This document shows positions 32,234 through 40,204 of a stretch of 64,000 nt of DNA, piece by piece. Each line of letters begins with the position of its first letter. Within the stretch, counting starts at the first letter, position 1. The notes below the pieces were generated by a model that searched no databases, was not told the DNA's origin, and saw only the letters and a list, made by a program, of their open reading frames with translations. The translations under genes were made by a program, and so were the position numbers. Source of the DNA: Streptomyces sp. CC208A (lineage in GTDB: Bacteria; Actinomycetota; Actinomycetes; Streptomycetales; Streptomycetaceae); assembly GCF_030010625.1 (NCBI RefSeq), contig NZ_JASCXN010000021.1, positions 1-64,000 on the forward strand, given 5' to 3'.

Positions 32234-32857
32234 ATGACTGCTGATCAGCCGGGCCGCACCCCCCGCCGTCTCATTCTCGCCTCCGCCTCCCCCGCCCGGC
32301 TCGGTCTGCTCCGGCAGGCCGGGCTCGCGCCCGAGGTGATCGTCAGCGGCGTGGACGAGGACAAGGTCCACGCGCCGACCCCGGCGGAGCTCGCGCTGGC
32401 GCTCGCGGAGGCCAAGGCGGCGCACGTCGCGGCCCGTCCGGAGGCGAGCGGCGCCCTGGTGATCGGCTGCGACTCGGTCCTGGAGCTGGACGGGAAGGCC
32501 CTGGGCAAGCCCGCCGACGCGGCCGAGGCCACCGAGCGGTGGCGCTCCATGCGGGGCAGGGTCGGCGTCCTCCAGACGGGTCACTGCGTGTACGACACGG
32601 CGGCCAAGCGGTACGCGTCGGCGACGGCGTCGACGGTGGTGCGGTTCGGCGATCCGACGGACGAGGAGATCGCGGCGTACGTGGCGAGCGGCGAACCGCT
32701 GCACGTGGCGGGCGCGTTCACGCTGGACGGCCGGTCGGCGCCGTTCATCGAGGGCATCGACGGCGACCCGGGCAATGTGATCGGCCTGTCCCTGCCGCTG
32801 CTGCGGCGGCTTCTGGCCAAGCTGGACGTGGGGATCACGGAGCTCTGGACCGCCTGA
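32234..32857 (+). CDS. maf: Maf family nucleoside triphosphate pyrophosphatase
   Basis: 207 residues, cytosolic. Hydrolyses non-canonical or pyrimidine NTPs (house-cleaning) to the monophosphate and PPi. Maf motifs: [19 protein letters not shown] with the SxSxxR phosphate loop, the Asp in [20 protein letters not shown], and the C-terminal [20 protein letters not shown] at 32234, soon after the 42-residue gene. Its place between the carboxylase genes is conserved in Streptomyces as far as I recall, without a known metabolic reason. Confidence 0.92.
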   Translation: MTADQPGRTPRRLILASASPARLGLLRQAGLAPEVIVSGVDEDKVHAPTPAELALALAEAKAAHVAARPEASGALVIGCDSVLELDGKALGKPADAAEATERWRSMRGRVGVLQTGHCVYDTAAKRYASATASTVVRFGDPTDEEIAAYVASGEPLHVAGAFTLDGRSAPFIEGIDGDPGNVIGLSLPLLRRLLAKLDVGITELWTA

Positions 32858-32864
32858 GCTCCCG

Positions 32865-33338
32865 TCAGGCCGTGGCGGGCTCCGCCTTCTCGGGGCCGTC
32901 GGTCTCCTGAGGGCCGTCGGTCTCCTGAGGGCCGTCGGTTTCCTTCCCGTACGCCACCAGGGTGAGGACGACGAGCCCGACGACGGTCATGAGGAAGGCG
33001 AAGGCGCCCCAGCCGATCAGGCCGATCGCGACCGCGCCGAGGATCCCGTGGACGACCGCGCAGCCGATGAGCAGCCCCCGGCCGAGGCGGCCGGGGCGGC
33101 GGTCGCGGAGGCCCGCGAGGAGCGCGACGAGGGCGCAGAGCGCGAGGGCGAGGCCGGAGGCGATGCCGAGGGCCCAGGTGCCGGTGACCATGTGGTCCGG
33201 GTCGAGCCCGTCGAGGGACATCGACTGGGCCTCCACGAAGCGGGCCATGATGCCGTTGACGGCGACGATGGCTGGTGCTTCCACGAGGAGCACGGCGGCC
33301 GTGACGAGTGCGATCGGTCTGCGGGCCACCTCGGCCAC
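32865..33338 (-). CDS. Four-helix membrane protein, unknown function
   Basis: 157 residues from the GTG at 33338 (AEVARRPIALVTAAVLLVEA); in-frame sequence up to 33530 is rejected because it is Arg-rich and unlike a protein start. Four hydrophobic segments at about 9-28, 56-82, 94-112 and 116-137, then a polar tail with three TDGPQE-type repeats and KAEPATA. It is convergent with maf at 7 bp distance. Conserved in Streptomyces next to maf in my recollection; no functional motif is seen. Confidence 0.7.
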   Translation of the reverse strand: MAEVARRPIALVTAAVLLVEAPAIVAVNGIMARFVEAQSMSLDGLDPDHMVTGTWALGIASGLALALCALVALLAGLRDRRPGRLGRGLLIGCAVVHGILGAVAIGLIGWGAFAFLMTVVGLVVLTLVAYGKETDGPQETDGPQETDGPEKAEPATA

Positions 33339-33702
33339 CCCCTGGATTCGCCTGTTACCGACAGTACGGTCAACTCCGCGAAGGCTACTGGCCGGTAAAC
33401 GCCCGGACAAGAGTTCGCGCGCCCTGGCCGGAGGGCGACGGTCCGGCAAAGAATCATTGAGCCATTCGTAGGGTCTCCACAAAGAAACACAAAGGGTGAC
33501 TGACTTTACGAACAGAGACCTGCGCCACACCTCAGAGCTACTGTGCCGTCAAGGAACCCTGCGTACCGTGGTGCGACAAGGGATTTCACGACCCGAGCGA
33601 GCCTCGATCAGCAGTCCATGTGGGCAAGGTCACCATTGGGGACGGGTCGAGGGGCCGTGTCGGCAGTCCCTAAACTCAGCTTGTTTCAAGGAGGGAGCCA
33701 TC
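33339..33702 (+). promoter_or_regulatory. 364-bp leader region upstream of the carboxylase alpha gene
   Basis: Non-coding spacer between divergent genes, less GC-rich than the surroundings from about 33440 to 33560. No hairpin or known riboswitch pattern seen. It ends in a very strong ribosome binding site AAGGAGGG at 33689-33696. It should contain the promoters of both flanking genes, but I cannot place them. Confidence 0.35.
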
Positions 33703-35457
33703 GTGCGCAAGGTGCTCATCGCCAACCGTGGCGAAATCGCTGTTCGTGTCGCCCGTGCCTGCCGGGATGCCGGGATCGCCAGCGTAGCCGTCTACGCCGA
33801 TCCGGACCGGGACGCCCTGCACGTCCGCGCGGCCGACGAGGCGTTCGCCCTGGGCGGTGACACCCCGGCCACCAGCTACCTGGACATGGCCAAGGTGCTC
33901 CAGGCCGCCAAGGACGCCGGCGCGGACGCGATCCACCCCGGCTACGGCTTCCTCTCCGAGAACGCCGAGTTCGCCCAGGCCGTCATCGACGCCGGACTGA
34001 CCTGGATCGGCCCGCCGCCGCAGGCCATTCGCGACCTCGGCGACAAGGTCGCCGCCCGGCACATCGCCCAGCGCGCCGGCGCGCCGCTCGTGGCCGGCAC
34101 CCCCGACCCGGTCTCGGGCGCCGACGAGGTCGTCGCCTTCGCCCAGGAGCACGGGCTGCCGATCGCGATCAAGGCCGCGTTCGGCGGCGGCGGCCGCGGC
34201 CTGAAGGTCGCCCGCACCCTCGAAGAGGTCCCCGAGCTCTACGACTCCGCCGTCCGCGAGGCCGTCGCCGCCTTCGGCCGCGGCGAGTGCTTCGTCGAGC
34301 GCTACCTCGACAAGCCCCGCCACGTCGAGACCCAGTGCCTGGCCGACACCCACGGCAACGTCGTCGTCGTCTCCACCCGTGACTGCTCGCTGCAGCGCCG
34401 CCACCAGAAGCTGGTGGAGGAGGCCCCCGCGCCGTTCCTGACGGAGGAGCAGAACGCGCAGCTGTACGCCGCGTCCAAGGCGATCCTGAAGGAGGCCGGG
34501 TACGTCGGCGCCGGCACGGTGGAGTTCCTCGTCGGCCTGGACGGGACGATCTCCTTCCTGGAGGTCAACACCCGTCTCCAGGTCGAGCACCCGGTGACCG
34601 AGGAGGTCACCGGCATCGACCTGGTCCGCGAGATGTTCCGCATCGCCGACGGCGAGGAGCTCGGCTACGGCGACCCGGAGATCCGCGGCCACTCCTTCGA
34701 GTTCCGCATCAACGGCGAGGACCCCGGCCGCAACTTCCTGCCCGCGCCCGGCACCGTCACCACCTTCGCCCCGCCCACCGGCCCCGGCGTCCGCCTGGAC
34801 GCGGGCGTCGAGTCCGGCTCGGTCATCGGCCCGGCCTGGGACTCCCTCCTGGCCAAGCTGATCGTCACCGGCGCCACCCGTGAGCAGGCCCTGCAGCGCG
34901 CCGCCCGCGCGCTCGCGGAGTTCAAGGTCGAGGGCATGGCCACCGCCGTCCCCTTCCACCAGGCCGTCGTGGTCGACCCCGCCTTCACCGCCGACCCGTT
35001 CCGCGTCCACACCCGGTGGATCGAGACCGAGTTCGTCAACGACATCAAGCCCTTCGCCCCGGCCGGTGCCGAGGCGGAGGAGGACGAGGCGGGCCGCGAG
35101 ACCATCGTCGTCGAGGTCGGCGGCAAGCGCCTTGAGGTCTCCCTCCCGTCCTCGCTCGGCATGACCCTGGCCCGCACCGGCCTGGCCGCCGGCGCCAAGC
35201 CCAAGCGCCGCGCCGCGAAGAAGTCCGGCCCGACCGCCTCCGGCGACACCCTCGCGTCCCCGATGCAGGGCACCATCGTCAAGGTGGCCGTCGAGGAGGG
35301 CCAGGAGGTCAAGGAGGGCGACCTGATCGTGGTCCTGGAGGCCATGAAGATGGAACAGCCCCTCAACGCCCACAAGTCCGGTGTCGTCACCGGCCTGAAG
35401 GCCGAGGTCGGCGCGTCGGTCACCTCCGGCGCCGGCATCTGCGACATCAAGGCCTGA
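33703..35457 (+). CDS. accA2: Acyl/propionyl-CoA carboxylase alpha subunit (biotin carboxylase + BCCP)
   Basis: 584 residues from GTG 33703, seven bases after AAGGAGGG. The N-terminal biotin carboxylase starts [20 protein letters not shown]; the ATP-grasp region has [12 protein letters not shown] and [18 protein letters not shown] linker with [12 protein letters not shown] leads to the BCCP domain with the biotinylation motif EAMKMEQ (Lys549) and the partner loop [18 protein letters not shown]. It carboxylates biotin with bicarbonate and ATP and serves the beta subunit PccB and possibly AccB. In S. coelicolor the equivalent genes are called accA2/pccA (memory). BirA is encoded 4 kb away. Confidence 0.93.
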   Translation: MRKVLIANRGEIAVRVARACRDAGIASVAVYADPDRDALHVRAADEAFALGGDTPATSYLDMAKVLQAAKDAGADAIHPGYGFLSENAEFAQAVIDAGLTWIGPPPQAIRDLGDKVAARHIAQRAGAPLVAGTPDPVSGADEVVAFAQEHGLPIAIKAAFGGGGRGLKVARTLEEVPELYDSAVREAVAAFGRGECFVERYLDKPRHVETQCLADTHGNVVVVSTRDCSLQRRHQKLVEEAPAPFLTEEQNAQLYAASKAILKEAGYVGAGTVEFLVGLDGTISFLEVNTRLQVEHPVTEEVTGIDLVREMFRIADGEELGYGDPEIRGHSFEFRINGEDPGRNFLPAPGTVTTFAPPTGPGVRLDAGVESGSVIGPAWDSLLAKLIVTGATREQALQRAARALAEFKVEGMATAVPFHQAVVVDPAFTADPFRVHTRWIETEFVNDIKPFAPAGAEAEEDEAGRETIVVEVGGKRLEVSLPSSLGMTLARTGLAAGAKPKRRAAKKSGPTASGDTLASPMQGTIVKVAVEEGQEVKEGDLIVVLEAMKMEQPLNAHKSGVVTGLKAEVGASVTSGAGICDIKA

Positions 35458-35493
35458 CGGACCGCCGGTCCGCACGGCTCACAAGCGCTCACA

Positions 35494-35529
35494 CGAAGGG
35501 CCCGCAGGCAGCCGCCTGGGGGCCCTTCG
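35494..35529 (+). terminator. Terminator after the carboxylase alpha gene
   Basis: 10-bp GC-rich outer stem (35494-35503 with 35520-35529) with further inner pairing, 37 bp after the stop. Confidence 0.75.
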
Positions 35530-35574
35530 CCGTACGTACGCACCCGAGGGAGGGGTACGCGTACGGCTACGGGT

Positions 35575-36537
35575 TCAGCGGCGCCGGAGGTCCGCCACGC
35601 GGGCCGTGCGCTCCAGGGGCTCGGCACCCAGACCGGGGCCGGAGCCGCGGAACTGGCCGGCGGCCGGCATCCTGCCGCCGCGCTGGACCGGGAGCGGCAT
35701 CTCACGGCGGCCCCGGACGCCCGGGGGCAGTTGCTCCCCGGCGGCGGCGCCCTGCCCCGTACCGGCCACGGCGATCTGCACGCCCTGGTCGGCGAGGGCC
35801 TGGAGCTCGCTCGCGGCCCGCTCGTCGTGGGGCGGGGGCTCGTCGGTGACCAGGCGGGTGATCACGTCCGTCGGCACCGTCTGGAACATGGTGTCGGTGC
35901 CGAGCTTGGTGTGGTCGGCGAGGACCACGACCTCGGCCGCCGCCTGCACCAGGGCCCGGTCCACGCTCGCGGAGAGCATGTTGGAGGTGGAGAGGCCGCG
36001 CTCGGCGGTGAGACCGCTGCCGGAGAGGAAGGCGCGGGAGACGCGCAGCCCCTGGAGCGACTGCTCGGCCCCGCTGCCCACCAGGGCGTAGTTGGAGCCG
36101 CGCAGGGTGCCGCCGGTCATGACGACCTCGACCCGGTTGGCGTGCGCGAGGGCCTGGGCGACGAGCAGCGAGTTGGTGACGACGGTGAGGCCGGGCACCC
36201 GGGCGAGCCGGCGGGCCAGCTCCTGGGTGGTGGTCCCGGCGCCGACGACGATGGCCTCGCCCTCCTCGACCAGGTTCGCGGCGACGTCGGCGATGGCCGT
36301 CTTCTCCGCGGTCGCGAGATGGGATTTCTGCGGGAAGCCGGACTCTCGCGTGAATCCGCCCGGCAACACCGCACCGCCGTGCCGGCGGTCGAGGAGTCCT
36401 TCTGCCTCCAGCGCCCGCACGTCTCGCCGTACGGTCACTTCTGAGGTCTGGACGACGCGGGCGAGCTCGCGGAGCGACACGGCTCCATTGGCGCGCACCA
36501 TTTCGAGGATCAACTGGCGACGTTCTGCAGCGAACAC
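35575..36537 (-). CDS. DeoR-family transcriptional regulator
   Basis: 320 residues from GTG 36537 (FAAERRQLILEMVRANGAVS); the longer ATG frame adds 24 unrelated residues. The winged HTH at about 3-58 includes SLRELARVVQTSEVTVRRDV and HGGAVLPGG. The effector domain of the DeoR/GlpR type follows (EEGEAIVVGAGTTTQELARR; TNSLLVAQAL; MTGGTLRGSNYALVGSGAEQ), which senses sugar phosphates in studied members. The last 65 residues are a disordered Gly/Arg/Pro tail. It lies 2.5 kb from the PNP gene and 9 kb from deoC, which share a palindrome, making it a candidate regulator of nucleoside use. Transcribed alone. Confidence 0.88.
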   Translation of the reverse strand: MFAAERRQLILEMVRANGAVSLRELARVVQTSEVTVRRDVRALEAEGLLDRRHGGAVLPGGFTRESGFPQKSHLATAEKTAIADVAANLVEEGEAIVVGAGTTTQELARRLARVPGLTVVTNSLLVAQALAHANRVEVVMTGGTLRGSNYALVGSGAEQSLQGLRVSRAFLSGSGLTAERGLSTSNMLSASVDRALVQAAAEVVVLADHTKLGTDTMFQTVPTDVITRLVTDEPPPHDERAASELQALADQGVQIAVAGTGQGAAAGEQLPPGVRGRREMPLPVQRGGRMPAAGQFRGSGPGLGAEPLERTARVADLRRR

Positions 36538-36715
36538 GAAACCGACAGTAACGTGACCGACAGCACTTTGGGTCGATCTGCCGAAGTTGCCCGTGGACGG
36601 GGCCTCCACGTGGTATGGGAGGCCCCGCCGCCGTTCGTCCTATGCCCCGGCTTGCCGGGGGTTGTCCGAGTCGGCGAACCGTTCTTGCAGGCGGGGACGG
36701 TGATCGCCGGGCCGG

Positions 36716-38155
36716 TCAGCCCTCGCCCGCGGTCTTTCGGGTCTGCAACTGCCGTGCCACTTCCGCGATCGAGCCCGACAGGGAGGGGTACACGGTGAAA
36801 GCATTTGCGATCTGTTCGACCGTCAGATTGTTGTCGACCGCGATCGAGATGGGGTGGATCAGCTCGCTCGCGCGCGGCGCGACGACACAGCCGCCGACCA
36901 CGATGCCGGTGCCGGGGCGGGCGAAGATCTTGACGAAGCCGTCCCGGATGCCCTGCATCTTGGCGCGCGGGTTGCGCAGCAGCGGCAGCTTGACGACCCG
37001 GGCGTCGATCTTGCCGGCGTCGACGTCGGCCTGGGTGTAGCCGACGGTGGCGATCTCCGGGTCGGTGAAGACGTTGGAGGAGACCGTCTTCAGGTCGAGC
37101 GGGGCCACCGCGCCGCCGAGGAAGTGGTACATCGCGATCCGGCCCTGCATGGCGGCGACCGAGGCGAGCGCGAAGACGCCGGTGACGTCACCGGCCGCGT
37201 AGACGCCGGGGGCGGAGGTGCGGGAGACCCGGTCGGTCCAGATGTGGCCGGACTCCCTGAGCCGGACCCCGGCCTCCTCCAGGCCCATCCCCGCGCTGTT
37301 CGGGATGGCGCCGACGGCCATCAGGCAGTGGGTGCCGGAGATGACCCGGCCGTCCGAGAGGGTGACCTCGACCCGGTCGCCGACCCGCTTGGCGGACTCG
37401 GCGCGGGAGCGGGCCATGACGTTCATGCCGCGGCGGCGGAAGACGTCCTCCAGGACCGCGGCGGCGTCCGGGTCCTCACCGGGCAGGACCCGGTCCCGGG
37501 AGGAGACGAGCGTGACCCGGGAGCCGAGCGCCTGGTAGGCGCCGGCGAACTCGGCACCGGTCACACCGGAACCGACCACGATGAGCTCCTCCGGGAGCTC
37601 CTTCAGGTCGTAGACCTGCGTCCAGTTCAGGATCCGCTCGCCGTCCGGCTTGGCGTCGGGCACCTCGCGCGGGTGCCCGCCGGTCGCGATCAGCACGGCG
37701 TCGGCCGTCAGCGTCTCCTCGCTGCCGTCCGCGGCCGTCACGACCACCTGACGGGAGCCGTCCACGGCCTGCCGGCCCGAGAGCCGGCCGCGGCCGCGCA
37801 GCACCCGGGCGCCCGCACGGGTGACGGAGGCGGTGATGTCGTGCGACTGGGCGAGCGCGAGCCGCTTCACCCGTCGGTTGACCTTGCCGAGGTCCACGCC
37901 GACCACACGGGCGGCCTGCTCGACGTGCGGAGTGTCGTCCGCGACGATGATGCCCAGCTCCTCGTAGGAGGAGTCGAAGGTGGTCATCACCTCGGCGGTG
38001 GCGATCAGGGTCTTGGAGGGCACGCAGTCGGTCAGGACGGACGCGCCGCCGAGGCCGTCGCAGTCGACGACGGTCACCTCCGCGCCGAGTTGGGCGCCCA
38101 CCAGGGCCGCCTCGTATCCGCCGGGTCCGCCGCCGATGATCACGATCCGGGTCAC
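36716..38155 (-). CDS. NAD(P)H quinone reductase, LpdA-like flavoprotein
   Basis: 479 residues, pyridine nucleotide-disulfide oxidoreductase fold: FAD motif RIVIIGGGPGGYEAALVG at 3-20, NAD(P) motif ELIVVGSGVTGAEFAGA, second FAD motif GVYAAGDVTG. It is not a true dihydrolipoamide dehydrogenase: the redox pair C-x4-C is reduced to GGASVLTDCVPSK (Ser39 in place of the first Cys; Cys44 kept), and the C-terminal HAHPT-E catalytic dyad is replaced by FTVYPSLSGS. The same losses occur in M. tuberculosis Rv3303c (LpdA), a quinone reductase, so two-electron quinone reduction is the best call. ATG at 38155. Monocistronic. Confidence 0.87.
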   Translation of the reverse strand: MTRIVIIGGGPGGYEAALVGAQLGAEVTVVDCDGLGGASVLTDCVPSKTLIATAEVMTTFDSSYEELGIIVADDTPHVEQAARVVGVDLGKVNRRVKRLALAQSHDITASVTRAGARVLRGRGRLSGRQAVDGSRQVVVTAADGSEETLTADAVLIATGGHPREVPDAKPDGERILNWTQVYDLKELPEELIVVGSGVTGAEFAGAYQALGSRVTLVSSRDRVLPGEDPDAAAVLEDVFRRRGMNVMARSRAESAKRVGDRVEVTLSDGRVISGTHCLMAVGAIPNSAGMGLEEAGVRLRESGHIWTDRVSRTSAPGVYAAGDVTGVFALASVAAMQGRIAMYHFLGGAVAPLDLKTVSSNVFTDPEIATVGYTQADVDAGKIDARVVKLPLLRNPRAKMQGIRDGFVKIFARPGTGIVVGGCVVAPRASELIHPISIAVDNNLTVEQIANAFTVYPSLSGSIAEVARQLQTRKTAGEG

Positions 38156-38218
38156 TGGGATCTACGCCTCGCGCTCTCGTTCTGCCGGGGGGTCCCCCGC
38201 TGGGCTGCAGTGCGTACG

Positions 38219-38398
38219 CCATTGTCCCGCACGCTTCAAGTGCGTGCTCCATTGTCCCGCACGCGGCGCACTCCCTCGCGCCGGGGCCGGGGAAAGCCGC
38301 CGGACAGGATGCGAGAGGCCGCCCGGCAGGGGGCCGCGACGCCCCTCGTACAGCACGCGGAAGGCCGCCCGGCCGACGGGCCGCGGTGCCCCTCGTAC
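38219..38398. repeat. Two pairs of direct repeats in the Lpd/GGCT spacer
   Basis: CCATTGTCCCGCACGC occurs at 38219-38234 and 38249-38264 (30 bp apart). Further on, an imperfect 36/37-bp direct repeat occurs at 38316-38351 and 38362-38398, each ending GCCCCTCGTAC. Both lie in the 297-bp divergent spacer and could be regulator sites or replication-slippage products. The spacer holds no gene. Confidence 0.7.
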
Positions 38399-38452
38399 GG
38401 CCCCACCTCGGTGTTCTCCGGGCACCCCCGCCCCTCCCGTACCCTCGGTCCC

Positions 38453-38890
38453 ATGTCGCTCTACGCCGCGTACGCCGGCAACCTCGACGCCCGGCTGATG
38501 AGCCGCCGCGCCCCGCACTCCCCGCTGCGCGGCACCGGCTGGCTGAACGGCTGGCGGCTCACCTTCGGCGGGGAGCAGATGGGCTGGGAGGGAGCGCTCG
38601 CCACCCTCGTGGAGGCCCCGGGCGAGCAGGTCTTCGTGGCGCTGTACGACATCGCCCCGATGGACCAGGACTCCATGGACCGCTGGGTGGGCGTCGGGCT
38701 CGGCATCTACCGGCGGATGCGGGTCCGGGTGCACACCCTCGACGGCGAGGAGCCGGCCTGGGTGTACGTGCTCGACGCCTACGAGGGCGGGCTGCCGTCC
38801 GCCCGCTACCTGGGCGAGGTCGCCGACGCGGCCGAGTCGGCGGGGGCGCCGCACGACTACGTGATGGAGCTGCGCAAGCGGCCCTGCTGA
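38453..38890 (+). CDS. Gamma-glutamylcyclotransferase-like protein
   Basis: 145 residues from the ATG at 38453. The N-terminal LYAAYAGNLDARLMSRRAPH matches the YGxN substrate-loop motif of the GGCT/AIG2-like fold; further family positions are LRGTGWLNGWRLTFGGE and ALYDIAPMDQDSMDRWVGVG (with the acidic residue near the active-site Glu position), then VYVLDAYEGGLPSARYLGEV. The reaction would be cyclisation of gamma-glutamyl peptides to 5-oxoproline, but many members are uncharacterised. It lies upstream of the PNP gene, 186 bp away. Confidence 0.75.
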   Translation: MSLYAAYAGNLDARLMSRRAPHSPLRGTGWLNGWRLTFGGEQMGWEGALATLVEAPGEQVFVALYDIAPMDQDSMDRWVGVGLGIYRRMRVRVHTLDGEEPAWVYVLDAYEGGLPSARYLGEVADAAESAGAPHDYVMELRKRPC

Positions 38891-38981
38891 GCGGGGGCGG
38901 CGAGCGGCTCACCAGACGGACGCGGCGATCTCTTCGTCGGAAACGACAAGACAACGATCGCATGTCCGTCCGCGCCGTCAT

Positions 38982-38993
38982 CTACGCGCGTAG
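38982..38993. promoter_or_regulatory. CTACGCGCGTAG palindrome upstream of the PNP gene
   Basis: Perfect 12-bp palindrome 84 bp before the PNP start and 12 bp before a TAGGCT -10-like box (39006-39011), placing it over the -35 position. The identical palindrome precedes deoC at 45158-45169. Candidate repressor operator. Confidence 0.6.
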
Positions 38994-39076
38994 GAATTCT
39001 CCGGCTAGGCTTCTGCGCGAACGAATTCCGTCCGGGGTCTCCTCCCTCGGACCCCCTCCCCGAGGCGAGAGAGCCA

Positions 39077-39880
39077 GTGAACGCTACTGCCACCCCGTAC
39101 GAGGCCGCCGAGGCCGCGGCCGCGCGTCTGCGCGAGCTGACCGGAGTCGAGAACCACGACGTCGCCCTGGTCATGGGCTCCGGCTGGGCTCCGGCCGTCG
39201 ACGCCCTGGGCGCCCCCGAGGCCGAGTTCCCCGTCACCGAGCTTCCGGGCTTCCCGCCGCCGGCCGTCGAGGGACACGGCGGCAAGGTCCGCTCGTACAA
39301 GATCGGCGAGAAGCGCGCCCTGGTCTTCCTCGGCCGCACCCACTTCTACGAGGGCCGCGGCGTCGCCGCCGTCGCGCACGGCGTCCGCACGGCCGTCGCC
39401 GCGGGCGTCAAGACCGTCGTCCTCACCAACGGCTGCGGCGGCCTGCGCGAGGGCATGCGCCCCGGCCAGCCGGTCCTCATCAGCGACCACATCAACCTGA
39501 CGGCCGCCTCCCCGATCGTCGGCGCCAACTTCGTGGACCTGACGGACCTGTACTCGCCGCGGCTGCGCGCGCTGTGCAAGGAGGTCGACGAGACGCTGGA
39601 GGAGGGCGTGTACGTCCAGTTCCCCGGCCCGCACTACGAGACCCCCGCCGAGATCAACATGGTCCGCGTCCTGGGCGGCGACCTCGTCGGCATGTCCACC
39701 GTCCTGGAGGCCATCGCCGCCCGCGAGGCCGGTGCGGAGGTCCTCGGCATCTCCCTCGTCACCAACCTGGCCGCGGGGCTCTCGGGCGAGCCGCTGAACC
39801 ACGAGGAGGTCCTCCAGGCGGGCCGCGACTCGGCCGCCCGGATGGGCGAACTGCTGACGCGGGTGCTGGACCGGATCTGA
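39077..39880 (+). CDS. Purine nucleoside phosphorylase
   Basis: 267 residues, trimeric NP-I class. Splits purine (deoxy)ribonucleosides with phosphate into base and (deoxy)ribose-1-phosphate. Motifs: phosphate loop [82 protein letters not shown] and [18 protein letters not shown]; the Glu and Asn of purine recognition (YETPAE, TNLA) are present. GTG at 39077 follows GCGAGAGAGCC. The next gene, a phosphosugar mutase, can convert the released sugar-1-phosphate. The upstream palindrome is shared with deoC. Confidence 0.92.
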   Translation: MNATATPYEAAEAAAARLRELTGVENHDVALVMGSGWAPAVDALGAPEAEFPVTELPGFPPPAVEGHGGKVRSYKIGEKRALVFLGRTHFYEGRGVAAVAHGVRTAVAAGVKTVVLTNGCGGLREGMRPGQPVLISDHINLTAASPIVGANFVDLTDLYSPRLRALCKEVDETLEEGVYVQFPGPHYETPAEINMVRVLGGDLVGMSTVLEAIAAREAGAEVLGISLVTNLAAGLSGEPLNHEEVLQAGRDSAARMGELLTRVLDRI

Positions 39881-39940
39881 CGTTCCGCCGGCGGCACCGT
39901 GCCGCCGTGGCGGCGGACCGCCGCGCTGGGCTTTCTCCCC

Positions 39941-40070
39941 GCCGGACGGGCTGGATCCAGCCCGTCCGGGGGTCCCCCCACGCCGCCAGGCGTAGGGGGA
40001 GTTTGAGCACCGGGGTCCGGGGCGGAGCCCCGGTTACGGGAAGGGGCGGGGTGGGGAAAGGCTCCGCGCA
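39941..40070. repeat. Palindromic intergenic repeat (REP-like)
   Basis: Begins with a perfect loopless 28-bp palindrome (39942-39969, centred on GGATCC) followed by GGGGTCCGGGGCGGAGCCCC-type sequence and a run GGGAAGGGGCGGGGTGGGG. I have seen closely similar sequence as a dispersed intergenic element in Streptomyces genomes. It lies between PNP and the mutase and could act as a terminator. Confidence 0.55.
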
Positions 40071-40090
40071 GCGGCCCCCACGCACCCCCG

Positions 40091-40132
40091 CCGACCCGCA
40101 CCCGCCGACCCGCACCCGCCGACCCGCACCCG
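40091..40132. repeat. Three perfect 14-bp tandem repeats
   Basis: CCGACCCGCACCCG repeated three times with degenerate flanking copies, in the 324-bp spacer before the phosphosugar mutase gene. Probably simple-sequence expansion. Confidence 0.85.
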
Positions 40133-40204
40133 GCCACCCGTACCGGCCCGCACGCAGCGGCCCGCCCCGCACCCACCCACCCGCACTCCGAAAGGCGCAT
40201 CACC

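Noticed and set aside
36716-38155. Dihydrolipoamide dehydrogenase E3 subunit
   Set aside because: One of the two redox cysteines and the HAHPT-E dyad are missing, so the enzyme cannot do the E3 reaction as known.
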